A program made the position numbers and the translations under genes. The notes below the pieces were generated by a model that saw only the letters and a list, made by a program, of their open reading frames with translations, was not told the DNA's origin and ran no database searches. DNA of 64,000 nt from Collinsella sp. (GTDB lineage: Bacteria; Actinomycetota; Coriobacteriia; Coriobacteriales; Coriobacteriaceae): assembly GCA_018381235.1 (NCBI GenBank), contig JAGZSF010000001.1, forward strand, positions 62,001 to 126,000. The letters run 5' to 3'. How positions within the stretch are numbered: position 1 is the first letter of the stretch; every line of letters begins with the position of its first letter. Of this stretch, positions 52,057 through 60,026 are shown one piece after another.

Positions 52057-52218
52057 GGATAGCGCTCCCGCATTGCTGCAGACAGTCCTGTGGGTATTTC
52101 CCGCAGGCCCACCAGGTTGTTCGTGCCCGAAAAGCCCAATTCGGCGGGTTTCGCCTCCCCGCGGGGTCAAAGCCTGCCGGCTCGCCCGCGGCTCTTCGTG
52201 CCCGCGCCTCTATCAAGC
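52057..52218 (-). promoter_or_regulatory. lysine riboswitch (L box)
   Basis: On the minus strand: gatagaggcgcg, aagag, ggggaggcg...cgccgaa, cctggtggg and aggactgtc, in the order of the lysine aptamer, with gatag pairing with ctatc in the P1 position. The 3' P1 strand (52057-52064) can also pair with 52000-52007, next to the lysA RBS, giving a switch to translation or folding control. No T-run terminator is seen. Confidence 0.8.
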
Positions 52219-52364
52219 GGTAAAGACCCTATCACGTTGCACTTTACCAAACAAGAGTATTCGTATATAACGTTTAAAAAATGCAAGGATATGCTGGAAA
52301 CATGTGTGCCACAATCCTGTATCACAATAAGTTGCAACAGATGTGCCTCACGAAGGGATTCCCT

Positions 52365-53552
52365 ATGACCGAGCTCCAAGAACTCCGTCACTATCGTCGC
52401 GATCTCCATCGCATTCCGGAGCTCGATTTCGATCTTCCGCAGACTATCGCCTATATCGAGGGCGTGCTGGCACCGCTCACCTGCGAAGTGACCCATCCGT
52501 GCCCCGGCTGCGTCTGCGCTTTCTTCGACGCCGGCGTTGATGCCGCGCATGCCACGGCGATTCGCGCTGATATGGATGCGCTGCCCATCGCGGAGGCGAC
52601 GGGAGCGGCCTTTGCCTCGACCCATCCCGGCAAGATGCACGCTTGCGGACATGACGGACACATGGCCATGGCACTTGCCGCCGCGACGTATGTCGACCGT
52701 ACGATTCGCGAGCAGCCGGGTTCACTTAAGCGCAACGTGCTTTTTGTGTTCCAGCCTGCCGAGGAAACGACCGGTGGCGCCAAGACGGTGTGCGAGAGCG
52801 GCGTGTTCGAGCGCTACGGGGCGGATCGCATCTTCGGCTTCCATGTGTGGCCCGATCTGCCCGCCGGCACGTTGGCGAGCTGCTCCGGTCCGTTGCTGGC
52901 GCGTTCGAGTGAGACACACATTCATATTCACGGGACGAGCATCCATATCGCTAAGACCTATGGCGTTCCGGTCGAGGAGTCGCACGATGCGGCGCTGGCG
53001 GCTGCCAAGTTCTTGGTTGCCGAGCGCGAACTGATGGACGAGCTGGGCACCGACGAGCCCTGTATCGGTAAGTTTGGTCTGCTGCAGGCCGGTACGGTTT
53101 GCAACGCGGTGGCGGGGGAGGCCCATGTGGCCGGAAGCCTGCGTGTGTTTACGGACGACATGTTCGACCGGGCGCGCGAAGGCGTGCGCCGCGTGCTGGA
53201 CGATGCCTGTGCCGCAACGGGCTGCACGTATGATCTCGACTTTGCCGAGGGCTATCCGCCGGTCGGCAACGACCCCGAGTTGTTTGCCAGCGTCGCGCCT
53301 GCCTTGCCCGGGCTGCAGCTTGTGGAGGAACCGCTGCTGATCGCCGAGGATTTCGCGTTCTATCAACGCCATCTGCCGGGCGTGTTTTTCCTGCTGGGCA
53401 CGGGTATGCCAGAGGACCAAGACAACCCGAGTGATTCGGATGGCTGTCCCGCCTATGCCACAAGCGCTCTGCATACCGATAGCATGCTCTTCGACGAGGA
53501 AATCCTTCTCAAAGGCCTCGATGTCTACAAACGATTGCTTGGCTTGGAGTGA
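52365..53552 (+). CDS. M20D metallopeptidase, N-acetyldiaminopimelate deacetylase-like
   Basis: A 395-residue amidohydrolase of the M20D group. ADMDALPIAEATG, the metal block HACGHDGHMAMALAAA, FQPAEETTGGAKTV with the catalytic Glu pair, GFHVWPDLPAG and LIAEDFAFYQRHLPGVFFLLGT are clear. Members include N-acetyl-DAP deacetylase and aminoacylases; position beside the lysA-dapA operon and presence of dapH favour deacetylation of acetyl-DAP. ATG 52365 follows aaggga. Divergent from the lysA operon. Confidence 0.85.
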   Translation: MTELQELRHYRRDLHRIPELDFDLPQTIAYIEGVLAPLTCEVTHPCPGCVCAFFDAGVDAAHATAIRADMDALPIAEATGAAFASTHPGKMHACGHDGHMAMALAAATYVDRTIREQPGSLKRNVLFVFQPAEETTGGAKTVCESGVFERYGADRIFGFHVWPDLPAGTLASCSGPLLARSSETHIHIHGTSIHIAKTYGVPVEESHDAALAAAKFLVAERELMDELGTDEPCIGKFGLLQAGTVCNAVAGEAHVAGSLRVFTDDMFDRAREGVRRVLDDACAATGCTYDLDFAEGYPPVGNDPELFASVAPALPGLQLVEEPLLIAEDFAFYQRHLPGVFFLLGTGMPEDQDNPSDSDGCPAYATSALHTDSMLFDEEILLKGLDVYKRLLGLE

Positions 53553-53554
53553 CG

Positions 53555-53878
53555 ATGGAACGACGCCGACAGTCTGCCGTATATAGTCCGGGTGGATGCG
53601 GGTGCGGTTTGCTGCTGCTTCCGGTCATCGCTGTGAGCATTGGCGTGATGTTTGCGCTTGCCGGGTTGGCAGCAGCGGCACTCGTGTTGCTGATTGTGGC
53701 CATTGGCGTGACGATTTGGCTTTGCCGTAATCGCGAGCAACGCCGTGCCGACGGTAAAACCAATGTCGGCTGGGTCGTCTTTCTGATCATTGCGTACCTG
53801 CTGAGTGCCAGCTACCTTGTTTTCTTTGTCCTGTTGATGATCAGTGCCTTTACCGGGGAATCCGTCACGGTGGGTTGA
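53555..53878 (+). CDS. small three-helix membrane protein
   Basis: A 107-residue hypothetical membrane protein with three hydrophobic stretches (residues ~18-42, 43-58, 74-98) and a basic cytoplasmic loop WLCRNREQRRADGKT. The N-terminus has a Gly/Cys cluster GGCGCG. It starts three bases after the deacetylase stop (GTG 53549 overlaps it), so it is translationally coupled to that gene. No function can be inferred. Confidence 0.6.
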   Translation: MERRRQSAVYSPGGCGCGLLLLPVIAVSIGVMFALAGLAAAALVLLIVAIGVTIWLCRNREQRRADGKTNVGWVVFLIIAYLLSASYLVFFVLLMISAFTGESVTVG

Positions 53879-53983
53879 TGCACTGCCAGCAGACGGTCGC
53901 GCGCAGTGCGTTTGCTCGGCGTTTGGATAACTGCATTGGTCGTTTACCGCAGCCTTAGCTCTCAGCTAATGAATTCAAGTTCA

Positions 53984-54037
53984 ATCCTTCCTACGATGTG
54001 CTGTGTACCGGCACGGTAGCCGGATCGTAGGAAGGAT
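53984..54037 (+). promoter_or_regulatory. RBS-sequestering leader hairpin
   Basis: Perfect 13-base inverted repeat (53984-53996 with 54025-54037) enclosing a second ccggc/gccgg hairpin. The right arm contains ggaagga, the RBS of the gene starting at 54043, so folding would hide it. Confidence 0.65.
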
Positions 54038-54042
54038 GAATA

Positions 54043-54486
54043 ATGGCAAAAGAGGGAAAGAAGCCAATCGGTAAGATTGTCTTAGGCATCATCGTGGTGC
54101 TGGTTATTGTCGGTGCCGTGGGCTCTATGGGCGGCAACTCAACCGATTCGTCTGCGAGCGATTCGGCAAAACCTGCCGAGACGACACGGCAGGCTGAGGA
54201 GCAAAAAGAACCGCAAGAACCGTATACCATTGCTGACGAGGCTGAAGACACTTCCAATCAGTTTACCTATAAGATCACGGGCACCCTGACCAATAACACG
54301 GACAAGGAAAAGAGCTACATTTAGATTGAATATGTTCCGTATGATGCCGATGGCAACCAGGTTGGAACGGCTCTTGCAAACACCAATCATCTGAAGGCGG
54401 GCGGCTCCTGGAAGTTCGAGGCGCTGGGTACGGTGTCTCCCGACCAGGTTGCTAGCTGGGAGCGTTCGGACGTAAGCGGTTTCTAG
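54043..54486 (+). pseudogene. FxLYD-domain protein interrupted by one in-frame amber codon
   Basis: The start encodes a short cytoplasmic end, one membrane helix (residues ~11-28), a Ser/Glu/Gln linker and the first half of an FxLYD domain (YKITGTLTNNTDKEKSYI). TAG at 54322-54324 then interrupts, but the same frame continues with IEYVPYDADGNQVGTAL and LKAGGSWKFEALG to a second TAG at 54486, completing the domain. A single C-to-T change (CAG to TAG) explains it. Without read-through the domain is broken. Function of such extracellular domains is not known. Confidence 0.75.
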
Positions 54487-54518
54487 CATGTTGCATGCAC
54501 TGGGGGAGGTGAAGTCGT

Positions 54519-54941
54519 GTGTCCGATAAAAAGCTGACCGAGGAGTTGCTCAATGAGCTTCTCGATGCGCCGAACATCGATGGCTATATCAGGGAGCACG
54601 ACTTTGCCGCCCCGTCGCTTTCGGACTACCTGAAGCAGCTACTGCAGGAAAAGGGCTTGGAGCGCTCGCGCGTGGTCCGTATGGCTGATCTCAATGAGAC
54701 CTTTGGCTATCAGATCTTTACCGGTGCGCGGCATCCGAGCCGCAATAAGGTGCTGCAGATTGCCTTTGCGATGGCGCTGACGCTCAAAGAAACCAACCGT
54801 GCGCTGACGGCTGCCGGGGTAAGCGTCCTTAACTGCAAGGACCGCCGCGATGCGATTATCATTTTTTGCATCGATCGCGGGTGCAGCCTCCAAAAGGTCA
54901 ACGAGGAGCTGTATCGCTTTGGCGAGGAGACGGTGAGTTAG
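54519..54941 (+). CDS. HTH-like protein paired with a Ser/Thr kinase
   Basis: A 140-residue mostly helical protein. LSDYLKQLLQEKGLERSRVVRMADLNET and IFTGARHPSRNKVLQIAFAMALTLKETN resemble a Cro/Xre helix-turn-helix fold, followed by a C-terminal helical tail CSLQKVNEELYRFGEE. I see this type next to bacterial Ser/Thr kinases as a likely partner or substrate. GTG 54519 follows ggggaggtgaag. 98 bp before the kinase gene, no terminator between. Confidence 0.65.
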   Translation: MSDKKLTEELLNELLDAPNIDGYIREHDFAAPSLSDYLKQLLQEKGLERSRVVRMADLNETFGYQIFTGARHPSRNKVLQIAFAMALTLKETNRALTAAGVSVLNCKDRRDAIIIFCIDRGCSLQKVNEELYRFGEETVS

Positions 54942-55039
54942 CGGCTGATATCTGAGCCGGCGGAGCTGCCGAACAACGATGCAAACGAACGGGGCGCAGA
55001 TGCCATGGGGTGTCTGCGCCCTGCGCTATGATGGAGGCT

Positions 55040-56413
55040 ATGGATACTCAGAGCCCAACATATTCCGATGACGAGCTGACCGCAGCGCTTGCCGAGCACC
55101 TGGCGTCGCTCGATCGCGACGACAGCTATCGCGTGGAGCGAGTACTTAAGCGCTCGTCCGTTGAAACAACCGAGCTCGTGTACTTTGAAGGCACCGGCGG
55201 TGGTTCGCTCGGCCCCTTTGTCCGTAAACGTATCGATGCTTCGGTTCAAATCGGCGGGGCATACGAGCGCCTGTTTGCCGCTCAGCGGGCAGGCAGGCGT
55301 TTTGAGCACCTGCCCAGAATCGTCGATTGTCGTCGTGTGGGCGACGAGCTCAACGTGGTTATGGAATACATCGAAGGGGAGACACTCGGGGCGCTGGTGG
55401 ACCGTCTGGGAGCCACCCCCGATTATGCACGTGAATTGTATCCTGTCCTTTGCGACGCCGTGGGCGAGCTCCATGCCGGTTTTGCAATGGCGGGGGAGGC
55501 TTCGGCGCCGGTGATCCATCGCGACCTCAAGCCGTCGAATATCATCGTGACAGGTGCCAACTATACGCCTGATGACGGCCTGACATTTTCATCGCTGGTG
55601 ATTATCGACTTGGGGATCGCGCGCGTATGGCGCGATGGCGCCGATGCCGACACCGTCAAGTTTGGCACGCGACCCTATGCGCCGCCCGAGCAGTATGGGT
55701 TTGGGCAGACGAGTGTGCGCAGCGACGTCTACGCGCTTGGCGCCCTGTTGTTCTTCTGCTTGACGGGAGTCGACCCTAAACCAGGGCTCGACATGCGCGA
55801 GCAATGCGAGGTGCGCGGCATTCCCACTCCACTTACCGATGCCGTCTGCATATCGATGGCGCTCGACCCGGCCAAACGTTTTGCGAGTGCGGAAGCGTTG
55901 GGACGGGCGACGCGCGCGGCATACGATCTGAGTCGCCCCGTGCGGCCTCCTGCGCCTGTCCGTACTCCGGCCTCGGAGACGGCGTTGACGCCCCAAGGAC
56001 TCCAGAACCCCGCAGGGCTTCCTAGGCCTGCCACCTCCGCTGCATGCGGTCTGCTCTCTCGCGTTCCGGAGTCTCTGGGGCGCATTTGGAATGCGCTCTT
56101 CTGCTTCTCGCTACTTGTGCTCTTTGCCGGAAGTCACTTTGCCGTCTTTCACCCCACCGGAGCAAACCAAAGCTACCCGACGTGGCTTCTCATAATCGAG
56201 TATTTATTCTTTGTCGATGGCCTTATGGTGCTTATGCATTTTGCGCTGCTCGATAAGCGCCGTCTTCGTCGGCGATTCGCATTGCTCGACAGCTATCGCG
56301 GCAAGAAACTCGCGAAACTCTGGCTCAAGGCATTGGGTGTGCTGCTCCTATGCATGATCGTCATAGTCGCGGTTGCCAATGTGACTGGCGTCGTCGATAC
56401 TTCCGCTACCTAA
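55040..56413 (+). CDS. Ser/Thr protein kinase with C-terminal membrane helices
   Basis: A 457-residue eukaryotic-type kinase. Catalytic loop IHRDLKPSNI (residues 159-168), DLG in place of DFG at 190-192, and activation/APE region GTRPYAPPEQYGF with SDVYALGALLFF. The Gly-rich loop is atypical (FEGTGGGSLGPFVRKRI), with the ATP lysine probably Lys63. The kinase domain ends near 310; after a Pro-rich linker come three membrane helices near the C-terminus, so the kinase is tethered. Start is uncertain: ATG 55040 is only two bases from ggagg, ATG 55028 lacks an RBS. A terminator follows. Confidence 0.82.
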   Translation: MDTQSPTYSDDELTAALAEHLASLDRDDSYRVERVLKRSSVETTELVYFEGTGGGSLGPFVRKRIDASVQIGGAYERLFAAQRAGRRFEHLPRIVDCRRVGDELNVVMEYIEGETLGALVDRLGATPDYARELYPVLCDAVGELHAGFAMAGEASAPVIHRDLKPSNIIVTGANYTPDDGLTFSSLVIIDLGIARVWRDGADADTVKFGTRPYAPPEQYGFGQTSVRSDVYALGALLFFCLTGVDPKPGLDMREQCEVRGIPTPLTDAVCISMALDPAKRFASAEALGRATRAAYDLSRPVRPPAPVRTPASETALTPQGLQNPAGLPRPATSAACGLLSRVPESLGRIWNALFCFSLLVLFAGSHFAVFHPTGANQSYPTWLLIIEYLFFVDGLMVLMHFALLDKRRLRRRFALLDSYRGKKLAKLWLKALGVLLLCMIVIVAVANVTGVVDTSAT

Positions 56414-56417
56414 AAGA

Positions 56418-56440
56418 AAAGGGCCCCATTGGGGCCCTTT
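56418..56440. terminator. bidirectional terminator
   Basis: aaagggcccc / ggggcccttt stem, loop att. Ends the kinase gene and the convergent hydrolase gene. Confidence 0.85.
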
Positions 56441-56450
56441 GCAGTTGCAC

Positions 56451-57584
56451 TTAGATGCGGTTCATCTGAGCGGCGACTTTGTTGTACCAGTCCTGCCACG
56501 TGGGCGGGCAGTACTTTTTGGCCGCAGCCGGGGTAAGGGTGGAGCCGTAGTTGGCGCCCAGATAGGCAACGTGAGCGGAGATGCCCTCGCTCCAGCTGCC
56601 AAAGCTGCGCCAACCGCCGCCGCGGGCACTCCAGCCCCAGGCGTTGTAAGAATTGGCGCAATAAGCACCCTTGGTGCTCTCGATGCAGGCGATGGCGGGG
56701 GACCAACGGGGGTCGACACCGGTATTCCAAGCGGCGACGGCAAAGTTATAGCCCTGGCCTGCCATGGGGGAGCCGGCGAGATAATTGTCGATGCGGCCTG
56801 TCCACTCATTAATGAACGAATCGTAATCGGAGCTACCAGTATTGGAGCTGTTCACCGTGGTGTCGATGGTGGTGTTGGTGTTGGTGGCCTGGCTGCTGGA
56901 ATTGCTGCCGCTTACGCCCTCGCCCGAGAGCTTCTCGGCGGCAGCGGCCTTATCGGCCTCAAGCTTGGCAAGCTCGGCGGCATTTTCCTGCTCGGCTTTT
57001 GCCTGTGCCTCGCTGCGGAGCTGCTGGGCCTGCGCCAGCGCATCCTCGGCGTTTTTCTGCTCTGCCTCAAGTTGAGACTTGGCCTGCTGGAGCTCGGCCT
57101 TGTTCTGCTCGAGTTCGGTTTGCATGTTATTGAGCTCTTCGATCTCGTCGACGCTCGAGCTCGTGATCTGGTTGGTGTATTTGCAGGTCGTGATGAACTC
57201 ACCCAGGCTCTGCGCGTTGACCAGGAAGCTCACGATGGGATTGGTGCCCTTCTGATACTTGTACAGATCGCGCATGGCGGAGCTTGCCTTGGCCTGCTGC
57301 TCGGGAAGCTTAGCCTCGATTTCCTCGATGCTTGCCTCATTGGAGTCTATCTGCTTTTGCAGGTCATCGAGTTTGGTGCGGGCGTCGTTGTAGGCGCTCG
57401 TGGCGGCTTCGATCTTCTGCTGGGCTGCGGAAAGCTGGTCCTGCGTTGCCTGCGAGGCGGCATACGCCGCAACGGGGGAGAGCATCGGCGTGGCCGTCAG
57501 CGCAACGGCGAGCGCGGCGCTCGTGATGATACGAGCCGGCTTCGACGCAATGAGCGCTGCGGTGCGATGATTCGAATGCTGCAT
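56451..57584 (-). CDS. secreted peptidoglycan hydrolase with coiled coil
   Basis: A 377-residue exported protein. Signal peptide (residues ~1-40, ending near AAYAAS), then a long coiled coil (~45-215) like PcsB/RipA N-terminal regions (QDQLSAAQQKIEAATSAYND, EEIEELNNMQTELEQ), a Ser/Asn/Thr linker and a C-terminal lysozyme-like domain (~245-377): FAVAAWNTGVDPRWSPAIA, SYNAWGWSARGGGWRSF, WSEGISAHVAYLGANYG. It should cut the glycan or trim peptides at the wall. ATG 57584 follows agaggga. A palindrome-rich region lies upstream. Confidence 0.8.
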   Translation of the reverse strand: MQHSNHRTAALIASKPARIITSAALAVALTATPMLSPVAAYAASQATQDQLSAAQQKIEAATSAYNDARTKLDDLQKQIDSNEASIEEIEAKLPEQQAKASSAMRDLYKYQKGTNPIVSFLVNAQSLGEFITTCKYTNQITSSSVDEIEELNNMQTELEQNKAELQQAKSQLEAEQKNAEDALAQAQQLRSEAQAKAEQENAAELAKLEADKAAAAEKLSGEGVSGSNSSSQATNTNTTIDTTVNSSNTGSSDYDSFINEWTGRIDNYLAGSPMAGQGYNFAVAAWNTGVDPRWSPAIACIESTKGAYCANSYNAWGWSARGGGWRSFGSWSEGISAHVAYLGANYGSTLTPAAAKKYCPPTWQDWYNKVAAQMNRI

Positions 57585-57645
57585 CCAGTCCCTCTGCAAT
57601 CAATCGTAGGTTATGGTTCGAACGGTATTCTACTACTGCTTTCGA

Positions 57646-57693
57646 CCTCAACTTGAACCTTAAAGGTTCCAAAGGGTCAAGTTGAACTTGAGG
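57646..57693. promoter_or_regulatory. palindrome cluster upstream of the peptidoglycan hydrolase
   Basis: A 48-bp region flanked by cctcaa and ttgagg, containing the 15-bp palindrome GAACCTTAAAGGTTC (57655-57669) and repeated ttgaac words. Resembles MerR-type operator shape. No MerR gene is in the window. Confidence 0.45.
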
Positions 57694-57818
57694 CTTTGGC
57701 TTTGACCTGCAGTTATGATGAATTGTTGAGAAACCATAGAGTTCAACTTTAACGTTACAGAGCTCTGTTTGAGAGGAGTTTTGGGCTGTAAAAGCCATCT
57801 CAACGTGGGGTTTTATAA

Positions 57819-58451
57819 CTACAGCGTGCCCTTCTGGCGAGCCTGCTCAATCTCTTCGAGGGCCTCGGCGGGGGTGAACGAACAGGTGCCGTCGCCGAGC
57901 TTGACTACCTGGATTTCGTCACCGGCGTTGACCTCTCCGCCCTTTAGTACCACGCCGAAAACGCCCTCGTGGGGAAAGATGCAGTCGCCGGCGAGATAGT
58001 AGATGGCGCAACGGGTGTGGCAGACCTTGCCGATTTGGCTGATTTCGACGAGCACGTCGCTTCCAAGCTTGAGCTGTGTGCCCAAAGGGAGCGAGAGCAG
58101 GTTGATGCCCCGGGTTGTGAAGTTCTCCCCAAAGTCACCCTCGTGTACGTCGAGCCCGCGTGCCTGCGCCGTCTGGATGGACTCCGCGGCTAAAAAGGAA
58201 ACCTGACGGTGCCAATGTCCGGCGTGCGCATCGGTGGCGAGGCCAAATTGCTCTATAACGGTGTCGCGTCCATCGGCGACGGGCGACTTGCGAGTGCCCT
58301 TGTGTACCGACGTGTTGATCGAGACGATGTGGGCGGGTCCGTTGTAGGCGTCGTTTGCCGTGCACAGGGGAGCGGTCGCTTTCGCACGTTTCGCCAGCTC
58401 GCGCCTCGCGGCATTGAGGATGGGATTATCGGTCGGATGGTCTTGGGGCAC
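57819..58451 (-). CDS. MOSC-domain protein
   Basis: A 210-residue MOSC-domain protein. SPVADGRDTVIEQFGLATDAHAG, the sulfur-carrying Cys region EISQIGKVCHTRCAIYYLAGDCIFP and GVFGVVLKGGEVNAGDEIQVV are typical. Short stand-alone MOSC proteins (YiiM-like) handle sulfur or Mo-cofactor dependent reductions. GTG start 58451 has gaaagg eight bases upstream. No molybdenum genes are adjacent. Codon use is ordinary. Confidence 0.82.
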   Translation of the reverse strand: MPQDHPTDNPILNAARRELAKRAKATAPLCTANDAYNGPAHIVSINTSVHKGTRKSPVADGRDTVIEQFGLATDAHAGHWHRQVSFLAAESIQTAQARGLDVHEGDFGENFTTRGINLLSLPLGTQLKLGSDVLVEISQIGKVCHTRCAIYYLAGDCIFPHEGVFGVVLKGGEVNAGDEIQVVKLGDGTCSFTPAEALEEIEQARQKGTL

Positions 58452-58599
58452 GTGCGCGCCTTTCGCTCGAGGATGTCAATACACTGAATCCTACAACAAT
58501 GGTAGGTTCATTGCCCGTTGTCATACAACGGTGAGCGCCGTCTTCGTGCTGGCCTTCGTGCTGGACGATTACGTCGATTGCCATAGATACGGTGGAGCT

Positions 58600-58629
58600 T
58601 TGGGCGCCGGCGGCTTGGCACGCTAGAAT
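58600..58629 (+). promoter_or_regulatory. promoter of the D-Asp ligase-racemase operon
   Basis: TTGGGC (58600-58605), 18-base spacer, TAGAAT (58624-58629), about 56 bases before the start at 58686. Confidence 0.5.
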
Positions 58630-58685
58630 AAATCAGTTGCGCAAAGACCGCCCGTTGTGTGGGCAGTTCATGATAGGAAGTTTCC

Positions 58686-59942
58686 ATGGCATTGCAATTT
58701 ACAGAGCGCGAGTTCATTCCCGTGCTGCTTGGTGGCGACATCAACGCCTATTCGGTGGCGCGCGCCTTCTACGAGGAGTACCAGGTCAAGAGTCTGGTCT
58801 TTGGCAAGTATCAGACGGGTCCCGCGTACCGCAGCCAGATTATCGACTACACGCCCAACGTGGATATCGACACCATGCCCGTGATGCTCAAAACCGTCAA
58901 CGGCATTGCCCAAGCGCATGCCGACAAGACTATTGTCCTTGTGGGCTGCGGCGACAACTATGTCGCTCTCGTGGCTCAAGCCAAGGATGCTCATGAGCTG
59001 GCGGATAACATCGTCGCTCCCTACGCGCCCTACAGCATGCTCGAGCAGTGCCAGAAGAAGGAGATCTTCTACGAGCTGTGCGAGAAGCATGGCGTGCCCT
59101 ATCCACACACGTTTACCTTTACCAAGGCGATGCTCAATGCTCAGGGTGAGGCGCCTGCCGAAGTGCTCGACCAGATCGATTTTCCTTACCCGATGATTCT
59201 GAAGCCTTCTGACGGCATCATGTGGTGGCAACATGAGTTCGAGGGCCAGAAGAAGGCCTATGAGATTGCCGACCGCGCCGAGCTGGAACAGGTCATTCGC
59301 GATTCGTATGCCAGCGGCTACACCGACGACCTGATCTTGCAGGATCGCGTGCCCGGCAACGACGAGTACATGCGCGTGCTCACTAGCTATTCCGACCGCA
59401 ACGGCAAGGTCCGCATGATGTGCCTGGGCCATGTGCTGCTCGAGGAGCATCAGCCCCACGGTGTCGGCAACCATGCCTGTATCATTACCGAGCCCAACGA
59501 CGAGCTCATGGGCGGCGTGCGCAAGTTGCTCGAGGACCTTCACTTTGTGGGCTATTCCAACTTTGACGTTAAGTACGACGAGCGCGACGGCTCGTTTAAG
59601 TTCTTCGATTTCAACACGCGCCAGGGCCGCAGCAACTACTACGTCACCAACAGCGGCTTTAACGTTGCCAAGTATGTGGTGGACGAGTATGTGTTCAACC
59701 GCCCGTTTGAGCCGGAGTTTGTGACGGCGCAGGACGAGGCCCTGTGGATGGTCGTTCCCATGGGCGTCGTCGACAAGTACGTCAAGGATCCCGAGCTGCG
59801 CGCTAAGGTGCATCGCCTGGACAAGGAAGGCAAGGGCGCCGACCCTTCGTTTATGAAGGGCGACTTTGTCTTTAACCGCTGGCTGCGCATGTGGCACACC
59901 AAGCTGCGCCACTTTAAGCTGTTCAAGACGTATTACAAGTAG
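58686..59942 (+). CDS. ATP-grasp ligase (D-aspartate ligase-like)
   Basis: A 418-residue ATP-grasp enzyme. Nucleotide-binding lysines are in YPMILKPSDGIMW, the downstream block is YTDDLILQDRVPGNDEYMRV, and metal residues are in FKFFDFNTRQGRSNYY. Length and motifs resemble D-aspartate ligases, which add D-Asp to the peptidoglycan stem lysine or DAP. The adjacent aspartate-racemase gene, 84 bp downstream, would supply D-Asp. Other carboxylate-amine ligases (carnosine- or biotin-type) fit less well. ATG 58686 follows ggaag. Confidence 0.78.
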   Translation: MALQFTEREFIPVLLGGDINAYSVARAFYEEYQVKSLVFGKYQTGPAYRSQIIDYTPNVDIDTMPVMLKTVNGIAQAHADKTIVLVGCGDNYVALVAQAKDAHELADNIVAPYAPYSMLEQCQKKEIFYELCEKHGVPYPHTFTFTKAMLNAQGEAPAEVLDQIDFPYPMILKPSDGIMWWQHEFEGQKKAYEIADRAELEQVIRDSYASGYTDDLILQDRVPGNDEYMRVLTSYSDRNGKVRMMCLGHVLLEEHQPHGVGNHACIITEPNDELMGGVRKLLEDLHFVGYSNFDVKYDERDGSFKFFDFNTRQGRSNYYVTNSGFNVAKYVVDEYVFNRPFEPEFVTAQDEALWMVVPMGVVDKYVKDPELRAKVHRLDKEGKGADPSFMKGDFVFNRWLRMWHTKLRHFKLFKTYYK

Positions 59943-60026
59943 ATGAGCGCGGCGCCCGTTCGGTTTGCATCGGGCGGGCGCGGGTATGATACGCGCAATT
60001 GCGCAAGCGTCACCAAGGAGGCGGCG

